A stretch of DNA of 64,000 nucleotides from Marinomonas hwangdonensis (GTDB lineage: Bacteria; Pseudomonadota; Gammaproteobacteria; Pseudomonadales; Marinomonadaceae). The number at the start of each line of letters is the position of its first letter. Position 1 is the first letter of the stretch. The notes beneath the pieces are model-generated. The model was not told the origin of the DNA. It did no database searches and saw only the letters and a list, made by a program, of their open reading frames with translations. The stretch covers positions 1 through 64,000 of the forward strand of contig NZ_RIZG01000013.1 in assembly GCF_003721245.1 (NCBI RefSeq). The letters run 5' to 3'. Position numbers and translations under genes: made by a program. Positions 6,970 through 15,881 of this stretch are shown piece after piece.

Positions 6970-9332
6970 AGGCTTGCTTCCTTCGCTACTTCTCCATTAA
7001 CTCCTGCTTTATGATTTTGCGCGGCTTGCATGGCGTAAAAAACCGCTTCTGGTGTAGCTGGTACAGCTAATGGTGGCGAGATCTTGTGATCGGCAACCGA
7101 AGCACAGGCGTCTTTTAACGCACACCAAACGGAAATCCCTAACATCAATGGCGGTTCACCTACGGCTTTAGAACGATAAACCGATTCTTCACTGTTGGAA
7201 CGATCAAACAGTTTGACGGTGAATTTTTCAGGAATATCCGCTGAAGTTGGAATCTTGTAATTCGCAGGGCTGTTGGTGGTAATGCGGCCTTTGTCATCCC
7301 AGCTTAATTCTTCTGAGGTGAGCCAGCCCATGCCTTGTACAAACGCGCCTTCGATTTGGCCGATGTCGATATCCGCGTTAATCGAATCACCCACATCGTG
7401 CAAGATATCAACCTGCGTGACTTTGTATTCGCCGGTAAAAGTATCGACGATCACTTCGGCCACAGCGGCGCCATTGGCAAAGTACAAAAATGGTCGGCCT
7501 TTGGCCGCTTTGCGGTCGTAGCCAATTTTGGGTGTCTTATAAAAACCCGTAGACGACAAAGACACGCGGTTCATGTACGCCAATTTGATGAATTCAGGAA
7601 AGCTCATTATCTCGCTGCCTAGAATGACTTGATCGTCTTCAATAGCGAAGGCATCGGCGGCGATAGCAAAATGCTCCATGGCGAATTCTTGCAAGCGACC
7701 TTTAATCGTCATTGCGGCATCCAGTGCCGCCATGCCGTTCAAATCCGTTCCTGCTGATGCCGCGGTTGGCGATGCGTTTGGCACTTTGTCAGTACGAGTA
7801 GAACCCACGTTGACACGTTGGTAATCAATGCCAAAGGCTTTGGCAACAATCTGCGCCACCTTGGTATAAAGTCCCTGCCCCATTTCCGTTCCGCCGTGAC
7901 TTACATGCACACTGCCATCAGTATAGATATGCAGCAAAGCGCCCCCTTGGTTTAAGTGTTTCGAGGTAAAGGAAATACCGAACTTAACAGGCGTGAGCGC
8001 TAGACCTTTTTTCAGGAAAGGATTCTGTTTGTTGAAGGCGTTAATCGCCTCGCGACGAGCGCGATAATCTGAGCTTGTTTCCAATTCTTCGATAAGCGTC
8101 AGCAGCACATCTTCGTCAATTTTTTGCCCATACGGCGTGGTGTCTTTATCCGTTTGATAACAATTGAGTTTGCGAATATCCAACGAATCTTTGCCTACCG
8201 CGCAGGCGATTTCTTCGATGACATTTTCCGCCAGTAAAACACCTTTAGGTCCGCCAAAGCCTCGAAAAGCGGTATTAGACACCGTGTGGGTTTTGCCGCG
8301 ATAGCCGCTGATGCGAGCGTTCGGCAAGAAGTAAGCATTGTCCGCATGGAACATAGCACGATCGACGACGCCGTCTGACAAATCTGCGGTACAGCCACAT
8401 TTGCCCACCATGTCGTATTCTGCCGCGAGGATTTCCCCTGCATCAGAAAAGCCCACTTGGTAGCTGTTCCAGAAGTCATGACGTTTGCCAGTTTGCACCA
8501 TGTCATCTTGGCGTGGCATGCGATATTTCACCGGACAACGGTTACGTACGGCGAGCACTGCTGCCATACAACCTAAAACAGCCGCTTGAGATTCTTTACC
8601 ACCAAAGCCGCCGCCCATGCGTCGTACTTCGACAAGAACTTGTGCCACTGGCAATCCCAGCACACGCGCCACCAGCTTTTGCACTTCGGCAGGATGCTGA
8701 GACGAAGCGAATACTTGAACGCCGCCATCTTCATTGGGAGTCGCGACACTGATCTGCCCTTCCAAATAAAAATGCTCTTGGCCTTTGATGTACATGTCCG
8801 ATTTAAGCTTGTTTGGCGCGCTTTCTAGTGCGCCCTTGGCATCGCCACAGCTGATGGTGTGAGTTGGCAAGACAAACTCTTGGCGCTCTAACGATTGACG
8901 AGGATGCAAGGTTGCTTCTCGCGGTTTATATTCAATCTGCGCCAGCGCAACCGCTTGTTTGGCAGCGCGTAGACTGGTGGCTGCGACCGCAAAAATCGAT
9001 TGCCCGATGAAGTGTACAAAATCGCCAGCCAGCAGCAAGTCGCCACTCAAAACAGGCGATACATCAATTTCGCCGGGAATATCTGCCTGAACGATTACAT
9101 CCACCACGCCTGGATAGGCGCGAACTTTGTCCAAATTAATCGACACAATATCGGCGTGTGCTTCGGTCGATAACCCCGTCGCCACATGCAATTCATTTGG
9201 CCATTCAGGCATGTCGTCAATGTAAACCGCTTGCCCAGTTACGTGTTTGATAGCCGATTCATGTACGGGCAACAGTCTATTATTAGCAGCGTTTTTTGCG
9301 CCTAAAGTAAAATCTTGTGGAAGTTTACGCAT
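6966..9332 (-). CDS. xdhB: Xanthine dehydrogenase, molybdopterin-binding subunit
   Basis: This large subunit (about 788 residues) holds the molybdenum cofactor and oxidises hypoxanthine to xanthine and urate. Visible family motifs include VTGQAVYIDDMPEWPNELH at the start, RRMGGGFGGKES, TAFRGFGGPKG, GTEMGQGLYTKVAQI and, near the C-terminus, KAVGEPPLMLGISVW with the catalytic Glu. I use the ATG at 9332 (protein MRKLPQDF) because GGAGG lies nine bases upstream; a further upstream GTG/TTG would overlap xdhA by 56 bases. With this start the overlap with the xdhA stop is 8 bases. It acts as the heterodimer partner of XdhA in purine catabolism. Confidence 0.95.
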   Translation of the reverse strand: MRKLPQDFTLGAKNAANNRLLPVHESAIKHVTGQAVYIDDMPEWPNELHVATGLSTEAHADIVSINLDKVRAYPGVVDVIVQADIPGEIDVSPVLSGDLLLAGDFVHFIGQSIFAVAATSLRAAKQAVALAQIEYKPREATLHPRQSLERQEFVLPTHTISCGDAKGALESAPNKLKSDMYIKGQEHFYLEGQISVATPNEDGGVQVFASSQHPAEVQKLVARVLGLPVAQVLVEVRRMGGGFGGKESQAAVLGCMAAVLAVRNRCPVKYRMPRQDDMVQTGKRHDFWNSYQVGFSDAGEILAAEYDMVGKCGCTADLSDGVVDRAMFHADNAYFLPNARISGYRGKTHTVSNTAFRGFGGPKGVLLAENVIEEIACAVGKDSLDIRKLNCYQTDKDTTPYGQKIDEDVLLTLIEELETSSDYRARREAINAFNKQNPFLKKGLALTPVKFGISFTSKHLNQGGALLHIYTDGSVHVSHGGTEMGQGLYTKVAQIVAKAFGIDYQRVNVGSTRTDKVPNASPTAASAGTDLNGMAALDAAMTIKGRLQEFAMEHFAIAADAFAIEDDQVILGSEIMSFPEFIKLAYMNRVSLSSTGFYKTPKIGYDRKAAKGRPFLYFANGAAVAEVIVDTFTGEYKVTQVDILHDVGDSINADIDIGQIEGAFVQGMGWLTSEELSWDDKGRITTNSPANYKIPTSADIPEKFTVKLFDRSNSEESVYRSKAVGEPPLMLGISVWCALKDACASVADHKISPPLAVPATPEAVFYAMQAAQNHKAGVNGEVAKEASL

Positions 9333-10863
9333 GATTGCTTGCCTCCGAACCAGTCGATAAAATTGAGTCGCTGACAGCATGACCTGAGAAAGTCACCACG
9401 TCGGTGCCGTTCAGTTCCAGCCACGCTTTGCGGATCAGGTTACAGGCCATATCCAATCGATAATTTGAGCTGGCTCGCATGTCACTCATTGGCGTTAATT
9501 CACTGCGCAATGCTTCGATGGATTGGTTTAACGCTTGCTCGTCATTGATCAGTTTACCTGTCAACGCCGCTTCGGCTTTTAATCCACGAATCGGTGTGGC
9601 TGCCATGCCACCAAATGCCAAACGCACGTCAGTTAACGTACCATTTTTCTCTTCAAATCGAACCGCCAACATGACACTGGAAATATCGTCTTCCATGCGT
9701 TTCGAGACTTTATAAAAACGATGGAATTGCGCGAGCTTATCGAGAGATACGTCAAACGAGGCGATCATCTCATCTTTCGCTAGTTGCGTTTGTTTGTAGC
9801 CTTGGTAAAAGTCCGCGATATTCACCACTCTTGTACTGCCGTCGTTTTTAAGCAATTGAATGTCTGCATCAAACGCCAATAATAATGGCGGTAAATCGGC
9901 AATCGGTGAGGCATTCGCGACGTTGCCGCCAATCGTGCCGCGGTTACGAATTTGTCTAGAGGCAATGCGACTTAGCAAAGCATTCATCTGCGGGTAAAGC
10001 GTCTTGCTGAAATCTTCCAACTCGCTGTAAGTCACCGAGGCGCCGATGGTCAAGGATGTTTCACCAATGTGTAAATGTTTTAGCTCGGCCACGCAAGATA
10101 CATCGATCAAGGCGTCAAAATCACGATAGCGTTGAGTGTTTTCTAGCATCAAGTCTGTGCCACCGGCGATCAAGGTCGCTGCTGGATTGGATTTCAACGC
10201 GTGCGCGAGTTGCTCTAAATCGGTAGGTTGTAAATAGTTGCTGCTGTCATGTGGTTCTGTTTGTAAACCTTCAAGCTGAGTTTTGATACTGTCGTTTTTA
10301 CTCATCAGCTCGACATAAGGCGTTTCATTAGAGCCTTCAATCATCGGCTCTTTAACCATTGACTCTTTAAACATGGACTCTTTAAACATGGACAAGCCCG
10401 CATCAATGATCGGGCGATAGCCAGTGCAACGACATAAGTTGCCAGAGATCGCATCGCAAACCGCTTCACGGTCGATTGGCTGTTCGCTGCTCTGTTTATT
10501 TTCATAAAGCCCAGCCAAGGACAATACAAAACCTGGCGTACAAAAACCGCACTGAGAGCCATGAGATTCTACCATGGCTTGCTGCGCTGGGTGCAATTCA
10601 CCCGTCTTGGACAAATACTCAACCGAGACAACATGCTTTCCCGTCAAAGATTGCATTGGTGTGATGCACGAATTTAGCGTCGAATACGTCAGTTCACCGT
10701 CCTCCAATGCTCCAACAAGAAGCGTGCATGCACCGCAATCGCCAGATGCACAGCCTTCTTTTGTCCCCGTTAATCCACGCTTCTCTCTTAGGTAACGCAA
10801 AGCGGTAAAGTCGCTAGGGAGCGTGTTCTCTTCGATGAGCTCATCGTTTAGTATCAATTTCAA
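9325..10863 (-). CDS. xdhA: Xanthine dehydrogenase, Fe-S/FAD subunit
   Basis: The small subunit (about 512 residues) has an N-terminal plant-type 2Fe-2S domain (GCASGDCGACTLLVG), a second 2Fe-2S helical domain (GSQCGFCTPGFV and NLCRCTGYRPI), and a C-terminal FAD domain (ATLIAGGTDLML; NRGTIGGNVANASPIAD). It passes electrons from XdhB to NAD. The start is TTG at 10861-10863 because AAGGAG lies six bases before it and the protein then begins KLILNDELIEE as in relatives; upstream residues in the frame look non-coding. An in-frame 15-bp repeat codes SMFKE units in the linker between the Fe-S and FAD domains (10346-10390). It is the first gene of the operon. Confidence 0.93.
   Translation of the reverse strand: MKLILNDELIEENTLPSDFTALRYLREKRGLTGTKEGCASGDCGACTLLVGALEDGELTYSTLNSCITPMQSLTGKHVVSVEYLSKTGELHPAQQAMVESHGSQCGFCTPGFVLSLAGLYENKQSSEQPIDREAVCDAISGNLCRCTGYRPIIDAGLSMFKESMFKESMVKEPMIEGSNETPYVELMSKNDSIKTQLEGLQTEPHDSSNYLQPTDLEQLAHALKSNPAATLIAGGTDLMLENTQRYRDFDALIDVSCVAELKHLHIGETSLTIGASVTYSELEDFSKTLYPQMNALLSRIASRQIRNRGTIGGNVANASPIADLPPLLLAFDADIQLLKNDGSTRVVNIADFYQGYKQTQLAKDEMIASFDVSLDKLAQFHRFYKVSKRMEDDISSVMLAVRFEEKNGTLTDVRLAFGGMAATPIRGLKAEAALTGKLINDEQALNQSIEALRSELTPMSDMRASSNYRLDMACNLIRKAWLELNGTDVVTFSGHAVSDSILSTGSEASNHA
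10346..10390. repeat. In-frame 15-bp tandem repeat within xdhA
   Basis: Two identical units GACTCTTTAAACATG and one near-identical unit lie head to tail, with a weaker fourth at 10331-10345. They encode SMFKE-SMFKE-SMVKE in a linker, so length changes would be tolerated. Confidence 0.75.
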
Positions 10864-11100
10864 AGCGCTCTCCTTATTGAAAATAGTGTCTATGATGGTG
10901 GCTGTAATAATAGTTGAAATGCAAAAAGCTGACCAATCGTACAAGGTTTTAATTAAAAACTAATAATACTGACCTAACAAGCAATCTAGCACTTTTTATC
11001 TGCATTTTTTACGCTGGAGATCATCACAGTCTGCAATTTTGCGAACGCAATGTCGTGGCCGTTAGATACAAAAAGTCGCGAGCTTGCCTTTCACAGAGCC
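10864..11100 (-). promoter_or_regulatory. xdhABC upstream region (promoter region inferred)
   Basis: This 237-bp non-coding stretch lies between the terminator of the upstream operon and xdhA and must hold the xdh promoter. On the minus strand a weak candidate is TTGGTC, an 18-bp spacer and TATTAT about 35-60 bases before the start. No clear operator palindrome was found. Confidence 0.35.
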
Positions 11101-11143
11101 AAAAAAAACCAGCCTTAAACCCATAATAAAGGTTTAAGGCTGG
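11101..11143 (-). terminator. Rho-independent terminator of the 2-oxoacid dehydrogenase operon
   Basis: CCAGCCTTAAACC and GGTTTAAGGCTGG form a perfect 13-bp stem with a 9-nt loop, and on the minus strand the stem is followed by eight T residues. It is 75 bases past the stop of the E3 gene. Confidence 0.92.
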
Positions 11144-11217
11144 TAAAAGACACTCATAGAGAGAGGTTAGATTAGGTAGATCGTAAGAAAACGAGCGTGA
11201 TTTCGATCGTTACAGTA

Positions 11218-12585
11218 CTATAGATCGGTCAAAGTACCGAGCGCTCTTTCAGCAGCAAAAGCTAGGGTTTCTGACAGTGTCGGATGAGCATGAACAACAA
11301 GGGCAAGGTCTTCTAGTGTGGCACACATCTCTATTGCCAATGTGAGTTCTGCTAACAATTCACCCGCATTCATACCAATGATGGTACCACCCAAAATACG
11401 ATGTGATTCCGTACAGTAGACAATCTTAGTCAAACCGTCATGGCCGCCAGACGCCAGATTTCGACCACTGGCAAGCCAAGGAAAGGACGTTGTTTTCGGC
11501 TGATAACCCTGTTCTTTTGCCTCTTCTAGATTTAATCCAATCCAAGCCAATTCGGGATCGGTATAAGCCACAGAAGGAATCAAAGAGGTATTCATTTGCA
11601 CTTTATGACCGCAAATAACCTCGGCTGCGACTTTGCCCTGATGCGTCGCTCTATGCGCTAACATTGGCATGCCGGTGACGTCTCCAATGGCAAAAATGTT
11701 CGGTACAGACGTACGACATTGATCGTCTATGGTAATAATGTCTTGCTGATTACGATGAATGCCAGCCGCATCACAATCAATCCCATCAGCATTTGAACGC
11801 CGACCAACCGATGAAATAACCACATCATAATCTCTGCTGTGCCCGTCGCTAAATGCCAGAGAAACCCCTGTATCCGAAGGAGTCACTTGGTCAACTGAAG
11901 TACCCAAAAGAAATTCACAACCAAAGTTACTAAGCTGTTGACGGAGTATTTTTACCGCCTCTTTATCCACCATGGGCAACAGATCTTTACTAAGCTCAAC
12001 CAATGTGACCTTTGAGCCAAGAGCGCTGTAAATGGTCGCCATTTCCAAGCCAATAATGCCCGCCCCAACAATAGCAAGATTTTCAGGCACCTCAGGCATT
12101 TCCAAAGCGCGAGTAGAATCCCAAATTCGTTTGTGTGTTGGCCAGTTAGCTAACGCAACAGTGCGTGAACCCACGGCAATAATGGCATGCTCAAATGTAA
12201 AAACATCGTTCCCTGCTTGTAAGGTATTAGGCCCAATAAATACCCCTTTTTCATGAACCACTTTCACTTTTCGACGAGAAGCTAATCCGCCCAATCCACC
12301 CGTTAAATTGCCTACTATTTGATCCTTACTGTTGATCAACTTTTTAATATCAATTTTAGGAGGCTGGAACACAACACCATAATGTTCAGCCTGTTTGGCT
12401 TCGCGAATAATTTTCGCAACATGCAGTAAGGCTTTAGAAGGAATGCAGCCTTCATTAAGACAGACACCGCCTAGGGTATCTCTCCCTTCAACGATTAAAA
12501 CATTTAGCCCAAGGTCTGCTGCACGAAAAGCGGCCGCATAACCTCCTGGTCCGCCACCGAGTACTAATAATTGAACGTCTGCCAT
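11218..12585 (-). CDS. lpdA: Dihydrolipoyl dehydrogenase (E3)
   Basis: The 455-residue flavoprotein re-oxidises the dihydrolipoyl arm with NAD. It shows the N-terminal FAD fold (LVLGGGPGGYAAAFRAADLG), the redox disulfide GGVCLNEGCIPSKALLH (about residues 40-56), the NAD-binding GAGIIGLEMATIYSALG, the second FAD motif IFAIGDVTGMPMLAHRA, and a dimer-interface segment VHAHPTLSETLAFAAE with the His-Glu pair. It is the last gene of the operon, three bases after the E2 catalytic gene, and is followed by a strong terminator. As the operon also has E1 and E2, this E3 is probably dedicated to that complex. Length is slightly below the usual 465-475. Confidence 0.95.
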   Translation of the reverse strand: MADVQLLVLGGGPGGYAAAFRAADLGLNVLIVEGRDTLGGVCLNEGCIPSKALLHVAKIIREAKQAEHYGVVFQPPKIDIKKLINSKDQIVGNLTGGLGGLASRRKVKVVHEKGVFIGPNTLQAGNDVFTFEHAIIAVGSRTVALANWPTHKRIWDSTRALEMPEVPENLAIVGAGIIGLEMATIYSALGSKVTLVELSKDLLPMVDKEAVKILRQQLSNFGCEFLLGTSVDQVTPSDTGVSLAFSDGHSRDYDVVISSVGRRSNADGIDCDAAGIHRNQQDIITIDDQCRTSVPNIFAIGDVTGMPMLAHRATHQGKVAAEVICGHKVQMNTSLIPSVAYTDPELAWIGLNLEEAKEQGYQPKTTSFPWLASGRNLASGGHDGLTKIVYCTESHRILGGTIIGMNAGELLAELTLAIEMCATLEDLALVVHAHPTLSETLAFAAERALGTLTDL

Positions 12586-12588
12586 GAT

Positions 12589-13425
12589 TTACACCATCAG
12601 TCTTTTTGGCTCATCAAGTAGAGAGCAAAAATATTTAAGGAATTTGGCGGCTTCTGCCCCATTGATCACACGGTGGTCGTACGTTAAATCAAGGGGCAGC
12701 TTGCTTTCGGGTAAAAACACTTCACCATTCCACACAGGCTCCACTACCGTTTTTGTAATACCGAGAATAGCCACCTCTGGTGGATTAACGATCGGTGTGA
12801 AGTGTGTCCCTGAAATACCACCAAGGCTTGAAATCGTTATTGAGGCACCACCAAAATGGCTACTCTTCAACTTTTTCTCTCTCGCTGCAGTCGATAATTC
12901 AATGATTTCATTAGCAATTTCAACAAGGCCTTTTTTGTCTGCGTTTCGAATAACTGGCACAACCAAACCATAGTCCGTGTCGACCGCAATACCAATATGA
13001 ACGTAACTTTTTAGTACTAACGACGAAAAGTCTGGGGTCAATGAACTGTTAAAGCGAGGGAATTGCTTCAATGCTTTTGCCAACGCTTTAACAAAAAACG
13101 CCAATGACGATAGCTTGACGTTTAACGACAGCATTTCATCTTTTAAGGAACGCCTAAAAGCTTCGAGTTGATCCACATTCGCTTTATCACCATGGGTAAC
13201 TGTTGGAATCGTTTGAGAAGCGACCAACAGATTCTCTGCCGCCAATAAAGCAATTTTACTCAAAGGCTCTTGCGTCACTTCACCATAAGCACTGTGATCA
13301 ACTTGCCAATATTTAGCCGCATTTGAAGCCGGATTTGATTGTGATGTACCCGTCGATTCTACATCGCCACCAGCAAAAGCCTGCGCTCGCTTGGAAGGCG
13401 TCGTATTGGGAATGAGTGTTTTCAT
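12589..13425 (-). CDS. Free-standing E2 acyltransferase catalytic domain
   Basis: The 278-residue protein aligns to the C-terminal catalytic domain of 2-oxoacid dehydrogenase E2 (pyruvate-type): VTQEPLSKIALLAAENLL, TIPTVTHGDKANVDQLEAF, ITISSLGGISGTHFTPIVNPPEVAILGI and the active-site DHRVINGAEAAKF. It has no lipoyl or E3-binding domain; those are on a separate gene (14877-15881). Asn in DHRxxNG is normal for some E2p proteins. A roughly 35-residue Ser/Ala/Gly-rich N-terminal tail could be the linker end. It should form the trimer-based E2 core. It lies between the aldehyde dehydrogenase and E3 genes with gaps of 3-4 bases, so is translated from the same mRNA. Confidence 0.88.
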   Translation of the reverse strand: MKTLIPNTTPSKRAQAFAGGDVESTGTSQSNPASNAAKYWQVDHSAYGEVTQEPLSKIALLAAENLLVASQTIPTVTHGDKANVDQLEAFRRSLKDEMLSLNVKLSSLAFFVKALAKALKQFPRFNSSLTPDFSSLVLKSYVHIGIAVDTDYGLVVPVIRNADKKGLVEIANEIIELSTAAREKKLKSSHFGGASITISSLGGISGTHFTPIVNPPEVAILGITKTVVEPVWNGEVFLPESKLPLDLTYDHRVINGAEAAKFLKYFCSLLDEPKRLMV

Positions 13426-13429
13426 CTGA

Positions 13430-14866
13430 TCACCACACCGTTGAAATATATTGTGATTCCATGAATTCTAATAGACCTTCATGACCGCCTTCACGACCTA
13501 ACCCTGACTGTTTTACGCCACCAAATGGCGCGGCTGGATCAGATACTAAACCGCGGTTTAAACCGACCATACCAAATTCAAGTTGTTCGCATATCTGCAA
13601 GCCACGCTTCATGTCTTCTGTAAAGACATAAGCGACCAATCCATACTCCGTATCGTTGGCTCTTTTTATGACATCCGCTTCGTCACTAAAAGTTTGAATA
13701 ACAGCAACCGGACCGAAAATCTCATCGGATAAACACTCTGCGCCCTCTGGCACATTGCTTAGGACCGTTGGCGGATAAAAGAAGCCAGATCCGGTTGGTA
13801 ATTCACCGCCCAACTCAACTTTCGCGCCACGTTGCACAGCATCGTTAACAAAGTGACTCACCTTGTCTCTCGTAGCCGCATTCACCAGTGGCCCAACATC
13901 CACACCCGTTTCTAAACCGTTGCCCATTTTCAACTTGGACATGGCTTGAGTGAATTTTTCTGTAAACACATCCGCAATAGATTCATGCACATAGAAACGA
14001 TTTGCCGCTGTACAGGCCTCGCCTAAATTGCGCATTTTTGCCAGCATAGCGCCCGTCACCGCAACATCGATGTCGGCGTCATGAGCCACAATGAGTGGCG
14101 CATTGCCGCCTAATTCCATAGCAGGCTTTAAGACTTGATTAGCAGACTGCTTGAGTAAGTTTCTGCCAACCGCGGTTGATCCAGTAAAAGAAACCACTCT
14201 TACTCTAGGGTCATTCATAATGACCTCAGAAACCTCTCTGGGGTGTTGAGTTGGGATAACATTAACCACCCCTTTTGGCACACCCGCTTCTTCTAGTAAG
14301 GCAACCAACGCCAATAAGGTTAATGGCGTTTCCGTCGCTGGCTTAACGATAACGGTGCAGCCTGCGGCTAATGCAGGGGCGATTTTTCTTGTGCCCATTG
14401 CTGCAGGGTAGTTCCATGGTGTGATCAAATACGCGATCCCCGCCGGTTTATGGTGAACAAGAATTCGAGCACCACTCGACGGCGCGGTAGATAAAATACC
14501 ATCTGCTCTCACCGCTTCTTCGGCAAACCAACGAAAGAACTCAGCAGCGTAAACCGCTTCACCCATGGCGTCGTTACTCGCTTTGCCATTTTCTAAGGTA
14601 ATAAGTTTGGCAAACTCTGGCAAACGCGCCGTCATTAATTCAAACGCTTTGCGAAGAATCTCACTACGCTCACGTGGTGTTTTTCCGCGCCATGCTGGCG
14701 CCGCATTGGCCGCTGCGTCTAATGCCAAAGAGGCATCTTCTGTCTCCGCGGATGCACAATGGGTTAACACCGTCTCATCAGCAGGGTTGATCACATCAAA
14801 CACCTTCTTCGAAGATGAATCACGCCATTCGCCATTGATGTACAGCTGATTTTTAAAAATAGTCAT
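13430..14866 (-). CDS. NAD(P)-dependent aldehyde dehydrogenase, succinate-semialdehyde dehydrogenase-like
   Basis: This 478-residue enzyme has the ALDH hallmarks: NYPAAMGTRKIAPALAAGCT, VVSFTGSTAVGRNL (NAD contact), the general-base Glu in MELGGNAPLIV (about residue 253) and the nucleophile Cys in GEACTAANRFYV (about residue 287). The C-terminal NRGLVSDPAAPFGGVKQSGL is typical of the GabD/SSADH group, which oxidises succinate semialdehyde and similar short omega-oxo acids. Its place inside the 2-oxoacid dehydrogenase operon, between the lipoyl-carrier and E2 genes, suggests it oxidises an aldehyde made in the same pathway. The substrate cannot be read from the sequence. Confidence 0.9.
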   Translation of the reverse strand: MTIFKNQLYINGEWRDSSSKKVFDVINPADETVLTHCASAETEDASLALDAAANAAPAWRGKTPRERSEILRKAFELMTARLPEFAKLITLENGKASNDAMGEAVYAAEFFRWFAEEAVRADGILSTAPSSGARILVHHKPAGIAYLITPWNYPAAMGTRKIAPALAAGCTVIVKPATETPLTLLALVALLEEAGVPKGVVNVIPTQHPREVSEVIMNDPRVRVVSFTGSTAVGRNLLKQSANQVLKPAMELGGNAPLIVAHDADIDVAVTGAMLAKMRNLGEACTAANRFYVHESIADVFTEKFTQAMSKLKMGNGLETGVDVGPLVNAATRDKVSHFVNDAVQRGAKVELGGELPTGSGFFYPPTVLSNVPEGAECLSDEIFGPVAVIQTFSDEADVIKRANDTEYGLVAYVFTEDMKRGLQICEQLEFGMVGLNRGLVSDPAAPFGGVKQSGLGREGGHEGLLEFMESQYISTVW

Positions 14867-14876
14867 AACCAGATTC

Positions 14877-15881
14877 CTATAGCAATTGACGAAGAGGCTG
14901 CGAAATTCGACGTGTTATTTCAGATAACAACACAATGGCTTGTTTCGGACGAATAACGTTCGTATCAAAACGCAATTCAACCGTCCACTGCTCCCCGCCA
15001 AACACACTGATATTCAACTTAGCGTCGCTGTCTAATTCAAACCCGGCAATGGATGACTCGGTAAAATCCCAAAGACTGACAAAACCGTTTTCATCCTGTG
15101 ATTTTTGCAAATCCCCCAACCCCACAAGATCAGGATTAAGCAGACAACAATCATCAGCTGGAATGACCACACTGCAGTCGAGATCAGACTCAATGACCTT
15201 GGTATAACGCAATGCACCAGCGACCAACACCGCAAGCAATTCGGCACGAGATACAGACAATTCATCCGACGCTAACCACTGTTCTGTTACGACTATCGCA
15301 TCTGGACTGACGACACTGTGTACTTTCCCCATACTAGATGCGACGTGTTTTTGTCGGATTTTTGGCTCATAAGCCATCACGTCAGCCGCATGGATCGGTT
15401 GTTGTACCCCGTCATCCGTCAGATCCGATATCGCTATGCCGCGGTCTCTTAACAAGGATTTCGCTTTAGGAGACGCGAGAATTTTCCCACCAACGGACGG
15501 CAATTCTGTTTTTACCAATCCCGTATTATGAGATGGTTGTGGCGTTGTCACTTGAACAGGCGCTTTTTCAGCGACAGGGGCTTCAGTAGTGACCGCCTTG
15601 CTGGTATCTACTTCTGGGCTAGCTGAGTCAAGATCTGACTCAGGCTGCGCGGTAAGTTGAGCAATAACATCTCCAACGGGCACTTCCGCACCCGCCTCGT
15701 ATTTCACATGAGACAGGTAACCTTCATACCTAGATTCAATGTCTTGAACGGCTTTGTCTGTCTCAACAGACATAACCACATCACCTGAAGCGACCCACTC
15801 TCCTGGCTGTTTAAGCCATTCAGCTATAATCCCGGTATCTTGGTTCATGCCAAGAACAGGCATAATAATATCGTGTGACAT
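14877..15881 (-). CDS. Lipoyl/E3-binding protein with degenerate acyltransferase domain (E3BP-like)
   Basis: Domains in order: a lipoyl domain (residues 1-78) with the lipoyl-Lys in VETDKAVQDIES; a Pro/Thr/Ala linker (about 80-125); a peripheral-subunit-binding domain (ILASPKAKSLLRDRGIAISD, about 131-165); and a C-terminal domain (about 180-334). The last 32 residues align with the E2 catalytic end encoded at 12589-13425 (LTYDHRVINGAEAAKFL), but here the motif reads FDTNVIRPKQAIVLL: the catalytic His is Thr and the following N-G is R-P. It is therefore probably inactive as an acyltransferase and resembles eukaryotic E3BP (protein X). Its start codon overlaps the E1 beta stop. It probably carries the swinging arm and docks E3 while the free-standing E2 supplies catalysis. 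Confidence 0.85.
   Translation of the reverse strand: MSHDIIMPVLGMNQDTGIIAEWLKQPGEWVASGDVVMSVETDKAVQDIESRYEGYLSHVKYEAGAEVPVGDVIAQLTAQPESDLDSASPEVDTSKAVTTEAPVAEKAPVQVTTPQPSHNTGLVKTELPSVGGKILASPKAKSLLRDRGIAISDLTDDGVQQPIHAADVMAYEPKIRQKHVASSMGKVHSVVSPDAIVVTEQWLASDELSVSRAELLAVLVAGALRYTKVIESDLDCSVVIPADDCCLLNPDLVGLGDLQKSQDENGFVSLWDFTESSIAGFELDSDAKLNISVFGGEQWTVELRFDTNVIRPKQAIVLLSEITRRISQPLRQLL

Noticed and set aside
12589-12700. Asn in place of Asp in the E2 active-site motif (DHRVING)
   Set aside because: Asn at this position is known in Azotobacter/Pseudomonas-type pyruvate E2, so it is not a sign of inactivity.
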